Shown in pieces: positions 1 to 7,214 of a DNA stretch of 7,445 nucleotides (its first letter is position 1; every line of letters starts with the position of its first letter). The notes beneath the pieces were generated by a model that was not told where the DNA came from, made no database searches, and saw only the letters and a list, made by a program, of their open reading frames with translations. The translations under genes and the position numbers were made by a program. The stretch is from Flavobacterium sp. (GTDB lineage: Bacteria; Bacteroidota; Bacteroidia; Flavobacteriales; Flavobacteriaceae). The stretch lies in assembly GCA_019105125.1 (NCBI GenBank), contig JAHRWO010000113.1, forward strand, positions 1-7,445, given 5' to 3'.

Positions 1-372
1 CAACAAGTTTTGGGTAATGATTATATGGGAATGTATAAAGAACAAATTTACGAACGCCAGAATTTCAAATATCCGCCTTTCTTTAGATTAGTGAAATTTA
101 CGTTGAAGCATCGCGATTTTGATAAATTGAAAGAAGGTTCAATGTGGTTTTATAATGTGTTGTCTCAAAATTTAGATATGCCCGTTTTGGGTCCAGAAGA
201 GCCAGCGATTAATAGAATTCGAAATGAATATATTCGCACGATTATGGTTAAAATTCCGGTTCAGAAGCACTTGGGTAATACCAAAAAAAATATCGAGAGA
301 GTGCTGATGAGTTTTGAAGCTATTTCGCAATATCGCTCAATAAAAACAAAAGTAGATGTGGATACGTATTAA
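1..372 (+). CDS. priA: Primosomal protein N' (PriA helicase), C-terminal fragment
   Basis: This is the 3' end of priA. The reading frame is open from base 1 to the TAA at 370-372 and gives 123 residues with no start in the window, so the TTG at 10 should not be taken as a start. PriA is the cytoplasmic 3'-5' superfamily 2 helicase that recognises abandoned replication forks and reloads the replisome. The part seen is the end of the helicase core and the C-terminal domain: an ERQNFKYPPF segment (the 'R..L.YPPF' element after the last helicase motif), VLGPEEPAI (the conserved 'VLGP.PA' segment), and the terminal VDVDTY that corresponds to the family's 'DVDP' ending. The zinc-binding and Walker motifs lie upstream of the window. 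Its stop codon overlaps the stop of the convergent LytTR gene. Family assignment is secure from these motifs. Confidence 0.93.
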   Translation, partial: QQVLGNDYMGMYKEQIYERQNFKYPPFFRLVKFTLKHRDFDKLKEGSMWFYNVLSQNLDMPVLGPEEPAINRIRNEYIRTIMVKIPVQKHLGNTKKNIERVLMSFEAISQYRSIKTKVDVDTY

Positions 373-1064
373 GTGTTTTCTATGGCTTTTACGATTTCTT
401 CTTTTTTATTTCTACTTAAAGGAACTTTGTCCTTACCAATTTCTACAAATTTACTATTAAATCGTTCCACTCTTTCTAAGTTGATAATATAAGATTTGTG
501 AACTCGAATGAATTTTTCAGCTGGTAATTCTTTTTCAAATCCTTTCATGGTTGATAAAACTAAATAGCACTCATTGTCAGTTACTACTTTTATGTAGTCG
601 CCATAAGCTTCAATCCATTTAATTTTAGACAAAAGTACTTTAAGTTTTTTTAAATTACTTTTTATTACAATACATTCTCCATTTTTTTCCTGATAATCGC
701 AACGCAGCGCATGAAGATCAAAGGCTTTTTTTACCGCTTTATTGAAACGTTCTTTAGTTATAGGTTTTTGTAAGTAGTCGGTGGCTTCGTACTCGAAAGC
801 ACGTAAAGCATAATCAGCTTTAGATGTGATAAAAATGATTTGGGGTTTCGTTTTTAATCCATCAAGTAAATCAAAGCCACTAATTAATGGCATTTCAATG
901 TCCAAAAAGATCAAATCTATAAGATTATGATTGATACAATTCTTAGCATCAAGAGCATTGGCAAAGTCTCCTATAAGATTTAATGATAAAGATTCTGAAA
1001 CCAATTTAGTTATGGTAATTCTTTGAACAGCGCTATCGTCTACAACAATACAATTCAACTTCAT
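369..1064 (-). CDS. LytTR-family response regulator (REC + LytTR DNA-binding domain)
   Basis: A two-domain transcription regulator of 231 residues from the ATG at 1064. The receiver domain (about 1-120) has the acidic pair D9/D10, the predicted phosphoacceptor D55 in LIFLDIEMP, T80 in FITSK, and K100 in the QKP motif, so all active-site residues are present. The LytTR DNA-binding domain (about 131-231) has the typical FIRVHKSYIINL segment (185-196) and VPLSRNKK near the end. I prefer the ATG at 1064 because the protein then begins directly with the first receiver strand, MKLNCIVVDD. An in-frame GTG at 1070 would add only two residues. No histidine kinase is adjacent, so it is an orphan regulator and its partner is unknown. 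It converges on priA, sharing a TTAA at 369-372. Its target genes cannot be told from this sequence. Confidence 0.93.
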   Translation of the reverse strand: MKLNCIVVDDSAVQRITITKLVSESLSLNLIGDFANALDAKNCINHNLIDLIFLDIEMPLISGFDLLDGLKTKPQIIFITSKADYALRAFEYEATDYLQKPITKERFNKAVKKAFDLHALRCDYQEKNGECIVIKSNLKKLKVLLSKIKWIEAYGDYIKVVTDNECYLVLSTMKGFEKELPAEKFIRVHKSYIINLERVERFNSKFVEIGKDKVPLSRNKKEEIVKAIENT

Positions 1065-1087
1065 TTGCACATGATTTATTTATACGT

Positions 1088-1118
1088 TAAAAATATTACA
1101 TTAATTATAATCTTACAA
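1088..1118 (-). promoter_or_regulatory. Candidate promoter of the LytTR regulator gene
   Basis: Read on the minus strand, a TTG (1118-1116) is followed after exactly 20 nt by TATTTTTA (1095-1088), a 7-of-8 match to the Bacteroidota -7 box TAnnTTTG. Transcription would begin near 1083, giving a leader of about 19 nt before the ATG at 1064. The region is very AT-rich, so partial matches are expected by chance. The call rests on spacing and position only. Confidence 0.35.
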
Positions 1119-1151
1119 CTTTTTTTCAAAATAAATAAAAACATAATAGAC

Positions 1152-1181
1152 TTGCTAAATCAAATAAAATTATTATTTTTG
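1152..1181 (+). promoter_or_regulatory. Promoter of the rpsF-rpsR-rplI operon
   Basis: TTG (1152-1154), a 19-nt spacer, then TATTTTTG (1174-1181), a perfect match to the Bacteroidota sigma-factor consensus TTG-N19-TAnnTTTG. Transcription should start around 1186-1189, leaving a leader of about 25 nt before the rpsF ATG at 1214. The leader has no GGAGG-like site, only A-rich sequence, as is usual in this phylum. It is too short to hold a structured autoregulatory leader of the S6:S18 type. This is the best promoter match in the window. Confidence 0.75.
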
Positions 1182-1213
1182 CACCCAATTTTATAACAAT
1201 AAATACAAAGATT

Positions 1214-1555
1214 ATGAATCATTATGAAACTGTTTTCATCTTGAATCCCGTTTTATCTGAACAACAGATAAAGGAAACAGTAAGCAAGTTTGAAGATTTT
1301 CTTACTTCTAAAGGGGCTGAGATGGTATCAAAAGAAGATTGGGGCTTAAAAAAATTAGCTTACGAAATTCAACACAAGAAAAGTGGATTTTACCACTTAT
1401 TCGAATTCAAAGCGCCAGCTGAAATTATCCTTGCATTTGAAACTGAATTCCGTCGTGATGAGCGTGTAATGCGTTTCTTAACTGTGTCTTTAGACAAACA
1501 TGCAATTTCTTGGGCAGAAAGAAGAAGAGCAAAATTAAAATCTAAAACAAACTAA
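1214..1555 (+). CDS. rpsF: 30S ribosomal protein S6
   Basis: Ribosomal protein S6, 113 residues, binds the central domain of 16S rRNA as a heterodimer with S18 in the platform of the small subunit. Visible family features are YETVFIL as the first strand (residues 4-10), the central [10 protein letters not shown] (43-52) followed by the GFY turn, and [12 protein letters not shown] (80-91), which forms the last strand. A basic tail ([10 protein letters not shown]) follows. Length is normal for bacterial S6 with a short C-terminal extension. It is the first gene of an rpsF-rpsR-rplI operon, and the 2-nt gap to rpsR favours translational coupling with its binding partner. The ATG at 1214 is the only start that keeps the N-terminal strand intact and lies 32 nt after the -7 box. 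Confidence 0.97.
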   Translation: MNHYETVFILNPVLSEQQIKETVSKFEDFLTSKGAEMVSKEDWGLKKLAYEIQHKKSGFYHLFEFKAPAEIILAFETEFRRDERVMRFLTVSLDKHAISWAERRRAKLKSKTN

Positions 1556-1557
1556 TC

Positions 1558-1854
1558 ATGTCTACATTAGAGCAATCTGCAAAAGGGAAAAAAGACGGAG
1601 ATATCAGATATCTTACGCCTTTGAACATAGATACAAACAAAACTAAAAAATACTGTCGTTTCAAAAAATCAGGTATCAAATATATCGATTACAAAGACGC
1701 AGACTTTTTATTGAAATTCGTTAACGAGCAAGGTAAAATTTTACCAAGACGTTTAACAGGTACTTCATTAAAATACCAAAGAAAAGTTTCTGTAGCTGTT
1801 AAAAGAGCTCGTCACTTAGCTTTAATGCCATACGTGGCCGATTTATTAAAATAA
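1558..1854 (+). CDS. rpsR: 30S ribosomal protein S18
   Basis: Ribosomal protein S18, 98 residues, partner of S6 on the 16S rRNA platform. The core begins at [18 protein letters not shown] (about 30-47), and the signature is [12 protein letters not shown] (59-70) followed by [21 protein letters not shown]. The N-terminal stretch before the core (about 1-29, lysine-rich) is longer than in E. coli S18 (75 residues); from memory this extension is usual in Flavobacteriia. The start follows the rpsF stop by 2 nt, which matches the tight S6-S18 coupling expected from their heterodimer. Only one cysteine (C33) is present, so there is no CXXC-type zinc site. Confidence 0.97.
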   Translation: MSTLEQSAKGKKDGDIRYLTPLNIDTNKTKKYCRFKKSGIKYIDYKDADFLLKFVNEQGKILPRRLTGTSLKYQRKVSVAVKRARHLALMPYVADLLK

Positions 1855-1867
1855 TAATTAACAAATA

Positions 1868-1917
1868 GTTGTTGCTTCGCCGTAGGTGAGCTAACTTCTA
1901 ATTAAAAGGACAACAAC
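1868..1917 (+). promoter_or_regulatory. Candidate structured RNA in the rpsR-rplI spacer, covering the rplI start region
   Basis: The 63-nt spacer can form a closing stem of GTTGTTG (1868-1874) with CAACAAC (1911-1917), 7 perfect pairs whose 3' arm ends one base before the rplI ATG. Inside it, GCT-T-CGCC (1874-1881) can pair with GGTGAGC (1885-1891) around a GTA loop, with one bulged T; G1874 can belong to only one of the two stems. A CCG trinucleotide lies at 1880-1882. AAAAGGA (1903-1909), the only Shine-Dalgarno-like sequence near a start in this operon, sits 8 nt before the ATG and within the closed structure. This would suit control of L9 translation, possibly by ribosomal proteins of the same operon. 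Function is inferred. Only the pairing is seen. Confidence 0.45.
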
Positions 1918-2361
1918 ATGGAACTTATCTTAAAACAAGACGTTCAAAATTTAGGATTTAAAGACGATGTAGTAACTGTGAAAAACGGATACGGTCGTAA
2001 CTATTTAATTCCTCAAGGCTTTGCTATTTTAGCAACTCCATCTGCTAAAAAAGTTTTAGCTGAAAACTTAAAGCAAAAAGCGCACAAAGAAGCTAAACTT
2101 GTTGCAGATGCAAAATCTTTAGCTGAAGCTTTAAAAGCTTTAGAAATTAAAATTACTGCTAAAGCAGGTGGTGATAAATTGTTTGGTTCAGTTACTAGCG
2201 CTAATATTGTGGAAGCATTGGAAGCTAATGGACATTCAATTGAGAAAAAATTCATCACTAGTGGTGTAGTAAAACGTGTAGGTAAATATACTGCATCAGT
2301 TAGATTACACAGAGATGTTATCGTTGAGTTACCATACGAAATCGTAGGTGAAAAAGCATAA
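1918..2361 (+). CDS. rplI: 50S ribosomal protein L9
   Basis: Ribosomal protein L9, 147 residues, binds domain V of 23S rRNA at the base of the L1 stalk and supports reading-frame fidelity. The N-terminal domain begins with MELILKQDVQNLG and carries the signature NGYGRNYLIPQGFA (23-36). A long lysine- and alanine-rich connecting helix (about 41-75) leads to the C-terminal domain with GGDKLFGSVT (84-93) and the closing strand VIVELPYEIVGEKA. Length is that of full L9. It is the last gene of the operon, is preceded by a 63-nt spacer with potential RNA structure, and is followed 20 nt later by an intrinsic terminator. The start is fixed by the conserved first strand. Confidence 0.97.
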   Translation: MELILKQDVQNLGFKDDVVTVKNGYGRNYLIPQGFAILATPSAKKVLAENLKQKAHKEAKLVADAKSLAEALKALEIKITAKAGGDKLFGSVTSANIVEALEANGHSIEKKFITSGVVKRVGKYTASVRLHRDVIVELPYEIVGEKA

Positions 2362-2381
2362 TTTTTCTTAAAATATAAATT

Positions 2382-2410
2382 AGCTCCGATTTTATCGGGG
2401 CTTTTTTTTT
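2382..2410 (+). terminator. Intrinsic terminator of the rpsF-rpsR-rplI operon
   Basis: AGCTCCGAT (2382-2390) pairs with ATCGGGGCT (2394-2402) in a 9-bp stem with one G-T wobble and a TTT loop, followed directly by nine T (2402-2410). This is a textbook Rho-independent terminator 20 nt after the rplI stop. It separates the ribosomal operon from the downstream pair. Confidence 0.9.
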
Positions 2411-2421
2411 ATCTTTACTTT

Positions 2422-2895
2422 ATGAAATACGCAAGATTAACTAAAGAACAATTAGAAGAATTACATCCAGAATTCATTACTTTTTTAGCTACACAATCAA
2501 TTGATAAAAAGGAATGGGATGAAATTAAGCAAAATAAACCTCATATTGCCGAACAAGAAATTGACGTTTTCTCTGATATGATTTGGGAAAAAGCATTGAC
2601 GAATGTTACGCACATTGATCATTTTTCTAAAAACTACATTTTTCTTTTTAAATGTATGCAAAATGCGGTTTTTTCTTTCGTAATAAAAACCAATAATCCA
2701 CAAATAGACTTTGTTTCTGCAGATGGAATTCATTGGTTATCAGAAAACTTATTTTCCGATGATGTAGAAATTACTCGCGGAAAAAAAGATATTGCAACTA
2801 ATCGAAATGAATCGTTGTTTGAAATCATCAAGCAAGGCGGAATTATCAGTAAAGGAGAATTATTTACCAAATTAGAAAGCTTAATCAATCCGTAA
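2422..2895 (+). CDS. Conserved flavobacterial protein, DUF6495-like
   Basis: A 157-residue protein of unknown function. From memory it resembles the DUF6495 family of Bacteroidota: the opening KYARLTKEQLEELHPEFI, the KPHIAEQEIDVFSDMIWE segment (39-56), and the closing GGIISKGELFTKLESLI are the recognisable parts. The family name was not confirmed by a search. It has no signal peptide, membrane segment, metal-binding cluster or nucleotide-binding motif, so it is probably a soluble cytoplasmic protein. The N-terminal third looks helical and acidic, and the middle (about 71-90, NYIFLFKCMQNAVFSFVIKT) looks like two strands. It lies downstream of a strong terminator and 3 nt before ligA, so it is probably co-transcribed with ligA. 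That linkage does not itself prove a role in DNA ligation. Confidence 0.8.
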   Translation: MKYARLTKEQLEELHPEFITFLATQSIDKKEWDEIKQNKPHIAEQEIDVFSDMIWEKALTNVTHIDHFSKNYIFLFKCMQNAVFSFVIKTNNPQIDFVSADGIHWLSENLFSDDVEITRGKKDIATNRNESLFEIIKQGGIISKGELFTKLESLINP

Positions 2896-4887
<1,992 letters not shown>

Positions 4888-4892
4888 AAAAG

Positions 4893-4936
4893 AAAAACAT
4901 CTGTAGCAAAACGTGTTCGTTACAGATGTTTTTTTT
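4893..4936. terminator. Bidirectional intrinsic terminator between ligA and the convergent nucleotidase operon
   Basis: The core ACATCTGTA (4897-4905) pairs perfectly with TACAGATGT (4921-4929). The stem extends inward through a G-T and a C-G pair and outward through four A-T pairs, for 15 bp in total (4893-4907 with 4919-4933) and an 11-nt loop. A T-tract (4929-4936) ends plus-strand transcription. The A-rich flank from 4886 to 4897, broken only by G4892, reads as a U-tract for the minus strand. It lies between two convergent stop codons, and the minus-strand stop (4937-4935) sits inside the T-tract. Confidence 0.88.
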
Positions 4937-5849
4937 AAACAATAATGTTTCGATTAGAATTGTGATAAACTTTATCATCAGATAAATAAAGGTCAATTCT
5001 TCCTAGATTAATACCAAAACAACCTACTTGATTTATAAGTACATCTTTTCCTTCACTATTTTTTTCAATGACAGGTTTTTCAAGAAAAGTATGGGAATGG
5101 CCTCCGATAATTAAATCAATATTTTTTGTTTTTTGAGCCAACACAACATCACTTGGTTTTTCCGGCTCATTTCTATACTTGAATCCCAAATGGGAAAGGC
5201 ATATAACAATATCACATTTCTTATTCTCCTTTAGAATTCTTGACATGTCTTGCGCCACCTCAATAGGATTATTATATACAGTTTCTTTATATAGTTTTTT
5301 ATCAACAAGTCCTTCCAATTGAACACCTAATCCAAATACACCAATCTTAATACCATCTTTATTGATGATTTTGTAGGGCTTTACAATTTTATCTAAAATA
5401 GTATTCTTAAAATCGTAATTAGCGGAAACAAAATCGAATTTTGCGTGGGGTAATTGTGCATAAAAACCATCTATTCCATTATCAAAATCGTGATTTCCCA
5501 TTGTAGCCACATCATATTGCATCATGCTCATTAATTTGAATTCCAATTCACCACCGTAGTAATTAAAATAAGGGGTGCCTTGAAAAATATCACCAGCATC
5601 TAATAAAAGTACATTTTTTTCCTCTTGTCTAATTTTATCAATAATTGCGGCTCTTCTGGCTGCTCCACCCATGTTTGGATTTCTAGGATGATCAACAGGA
5701 AATGGATCTATATGACTATGAACGTCATTTGTATGTAGTATGGTGATTTTTTTTGATTCAACCGTTGAAAAACTACTTAAGGTTACACCTGTTAATCCTA
5801 ATAAAGCTGAACTAGCAGCCGTTTTTTGTATAAAATCTCTTCTCTTCAT
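4935..5849 (-). CDS. Secreted metallophosphatase, catalytic domain half of a split 5'-nucleotidase (Tat signal)
   Basis: A 304-residue calcineurin-like phosphoesterase of the UshA/5'-nucleotidase type, expected to hydrolyse nucleotides or related phosphoesters outside the cytoplasm. The N-terminus MKRRDFIQKTAASSALLGL is a twin-arginine signal (RRDFIQ followed by a hydrophobic stretch to about 27). The metal-site ligands are all visible: D42 and H44 in HTNDVHSH, D87 in DAGDIFQG, N119/H120 in MGNHD, H220 in LSHLG, and H251/H253 in GGHSH. The protein stops after the metallophosphatase fold. The usual C-terminal nucleotide-binding domain is absent and is encoded by the gene just upstream in the same operon, 9 nt away. 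It is therefore not a truncated pseudogene. Substrate (AMP, UDP-sugar, NAD or other) cannot be told from sequence. Confidence 0.92.
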   Translation of the reverse strand: MKRRDFIQKTAASSALLGLTGVTLSSFSTVESKKITILHTNDVHSHIDPFPVDHPRNPNMGGAARRAAIIDKIRQEEKNVLLLDAGDIFQGTPYFNYYGGELEFKLMSMMQYDVATMGNHDFDNGIDGFYAQLPHAKFDFVSANYDFKNTILDKIVKPYKIINKDGIKIGVFGLGVQLEGLVDKKLYKETVYNNPIEVAQDMSRILKENKKCDIVICLSHLGFKYRNEPEKPSDVVLAQKTKNIDLIIGGHSHTFLEKPVIEKNSEGKDVLINQVGCFGINLGRIDLYLSDDKVYHNSNRNIIV

Positions 5850-5851
5850 GA

Positions 5852-5868
5852 TTTAGAATTATTCTAAA
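5852..5868 (-). promoter_or_regulatory. Intercistronic inverted repeat centred on the stop codon
   Basis: On the minus strand TTTAGAA (5868-5862) and TTCTAAA (5858-5852) form a perfect 7-bp stem whose 3-nt loop is the TAA stop of the upstream nucleotidase gene. The repeat ends 2 nt before the ATG of the metallophosphatase gene. It could affect translational coupling of the two halves, or act as a palindromic DNA site. It is weak (AT-rich), so function is inference. Confidence 0.35.
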
Positions 5869-6647
5869 ATTATTTTTTCAGTTGTAATATTTGGAATTGT
5901 GTCTACTTTTTTGAAATAATCTATCATTAAGTTTCTTAGCTTGTAATCTAAATCATATTTAAGAGTACTTTCAGTAAAAAAGTTCATATTATCGCCGCCA
6001 TTTGCTAAATAGTCAGAAGTTGCTACATAATAGATTTGCTCATCATTTACAGGTTGATTGTTAACCTCGATTTTATTGATTTTTTGAGAAGTTTTATTAA
6101 TGTAAATTTTCATGCCATATAAAGGATGTGGTTTTTTATCCTTAATGACAAATTCAGCTAATTTCTTAATCTCCTTTCCTTTAAGCCCCACTATAATTAA
6201 GCTGTTTTCAAAAGGCATAACTTCAAATGCCGTTCTCGTAGTTACATTACCTTTTGCAATAATTGCTCTAATACCTCCATGATTTAACAAACAAATATCT
6301 ATAGACTTATTTTCTCTTTGTTTTAAAATAGGATTACCCAGTTCAAAAGTCATTTCTGCCAATAAATTCCCAATATTTGTTTGCCAAGTTCCTTTGCTTT
6401 TGTCTTGAGTTTCTTCGCAATAAGCTAAGACATGATTCAAATCAGAATTGATGCTATCGCTATACGGTTTTACAAAGCTAGCAATTGCAACATTTTCACC
6501 AAAATCATGAGTTATACCAACTTTTTTACCTTCAATTTGGGTAATTTGATAGGTTGAATTTGATTTACAGGAAGTTAAAAGATTAAATGTTAAGAATATA
6601 ACAAAAAAACCAAATGATAACGTATTCTTTTTTACATTTACAAACAT
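5859..6647 (-). CDS. Lipoprotein with 5'-nucleotidase C-terminal (substrate-binding) domain
   Basis: A 262-residue lipoprotein holding only the C-terminal domain of a UshA-type 5'-nucleotidase, the part that binds the nucleoside and closes over the active site. A hydrophobic signal (about 10-24) leads to the lipobox LLTSC with C27 as the predicted lipidated residue. Domain hallmarks are the NHGGIR loop (123-128), RTAFEVMPFENSLI (138-151) and YYVATSDYLANGGDN (206-220), where the family usually has GGDG. The residues after the cysteine (KSNSTY) lack the acidic run known as a surface-export signal in some Bacteroidota, so a periplasmic-facing location is more likely. It has no metal-site motifs and should need the partner encoded 9 nt downstream for catalysis. 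It is the first gene of the minus-strand pair. Confidence 0.9.
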   Translation of the reverse strand: MFVNVKKNTLSFGFFVIFLTFNLLTSCKSNSTYQITQIEGKKVGITHDFGENVAIASFVKPYSDSINSDLNHVLAYCEETQDKSKGTWQTNIGNLLAEMTFELGNPILKQRENKSIDICLLNHGGIRAIIAKGNVTTRTAFEVMPFENSLIIVGLKGKEIKKLAEFVIKDKKPHPLYGMKIYINKTSQKINKIEVNNQPVNDEQIYYVATSDYLANGGDNMNFFTESTLKYDLDYKLRNLMIDYFKKVDTIPNITTEKIILE

Positions 6648-6665
6648 AACAAAGGTTTAAATTTT

Positions 6666-6673
6666 TAATTTTG
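6666..6673 (+). promoter_or_regulatory. Candidate -7 box for the DUF6913-like gene and dapA
   Basis: TAATTTTG is a perfect match to TAnnTTTG, 19 nt before the ATG at 6693, so the leader would be about 13 nt. No TTG lies at the expected distance upstream, which lowers confidence. The whole divergent region (6648-6692) is 45 bp, so this box would overlap whatever promoter drives the opposite-strand nucleotidase pair. On that strand the best I see is a poor AACCTTTG adjacent to its ATG. Confidence 0.4.
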
Positions 6674-6692
6674 TTCAATAGGTAAAAATACT

Positions 6693-7211
6693 ATGTTTTA
6701 TAATATTATAAAGAACTTTTTTCTTAAAAAAAATGTTATCAAAAGATTAACATATCAAACTTCTTTGGCTTCCAATGAAAAAGTGGTTACTGTTGGAATT
6801 TTGGTAGATGAAACCTATTTTAACGAAACCAGTCAGCTAGTAGAGCGAATTGTTTCGCAAGGAATTGTCCAAAATAACATTTCAATCTTGGTGTATAAAG
6901 ATAAAATTAAAGCAAAAGAAGTTGTAAAAGAACCTTTTTTATCGTTAAAAAATATTTCGATATCGGGTGAAATAGATAAAAAGGAAGTTAATGATTTTAT
7001 AGATACGTCATTTGATTTGTTAATTAATTACTATGATGTTAATAAAAGCGCTTTGTTATTGCTTTCAGCAAAATCAAAATCAAAATTTAAAGTAGGTTTT
7101 GATACCGTCGACAAAAGAGTGAATCACTTTATCATAAAAACAGTAGTTGAGGATTTCAACGAATTTGTTTTAGAACTGTTTAAGTATTTGAAAATTTTAA
7201 ATAAAATATAA
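6693..7211 (+). CDS. Conserved flavobacterial protein, DUF6913-like
   Basis: A 172-residue soluble protein of unknown function. From memory it matches the DUF6913 family, found next to dapA in Flavobacterium genomes; the family name was not confirmed by a search. Visible features are a basic N-terminus (1-20), alternating strand/helix pattern from VVTVGILVDE (31-40), and the best-conserved-looking part FDLLINYYDVNKSALLLL (107-124) followed by KFKVGFDT (131-138) and KRVNHFII. It ends with LFKYLKILNKI. No signal peptide, despite the hydrophobic first residues, and no catalytic motif I can name. The FDLLIN...SALLLL...KVGF order recalls the N-terminal part of family 9 glycosyltransferases, a weak likeness only. 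It lies 3 nt before dapA, so the two are probably co-transcribed. Confidence 0.82.
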   Translation: MFYNIIKNFFLKKNVIKRLTYQTSLASNEKVVTVGILVDETYFNETSQLVERIVSQGIVQNNISILVYKDKIKAKEVVKEPFLSLKNISISGEIDKKEVNDFIDTSFDLLINYYDVNKSALLLLSAKSKSKFKVGFDTVDKRVNHFIIKTVVEDFNEFVLELFKYLKILNKI

Positions 7212-7214
7212 GAA

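Noticed and set aside
10..372. Reading the first frame as a complete 120-residue gene starting at TTG 10
   Set aside because: The frame is open upstream to base 1 and the sequence matches the interior and C-terminus of PriA, so it is a fragment cut by the window edge.
1120..1145. Runs of T and A in the lytTR-rpsF intergenic region as a terminator
   Set aside because: No GC-containing hairpin precedes the T-run; the region lies between two divergent genes and is better explained as promoter DNA.
1594..1613. Repeated GATATC with local symmetry in rpsR
   Set aside because: It encodes the conserved-looking DIRYL segment of S18 and is too short to be a repeat element or a supported regulatory site.
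2013..2258. Open frame of 81 codons on the minus strand inside rplI
   Set aside because: It lies wholly antisense to a certain ribosomal protein gene; its Ala/Ser/Phe-rich composition mirrors the Lys/Ala codons of L9, with no promoter or family likeness.
2497..2733. Open frame of 78 codons on the minus strand inside the DUF6495-like gene
   Set aside because: Antisense shadow of a coding gene in AT-rich DNA, with no recognisable motif or initiation signal.
4935..6647. Interpretation as a single 5'-nucleotidase gene broken by a frameshift
   Set aside because: The C-terminal domain is encoded before the catalytic domain, and each half has its own start codon and export signal, so a frameshift cannot produce this layout.
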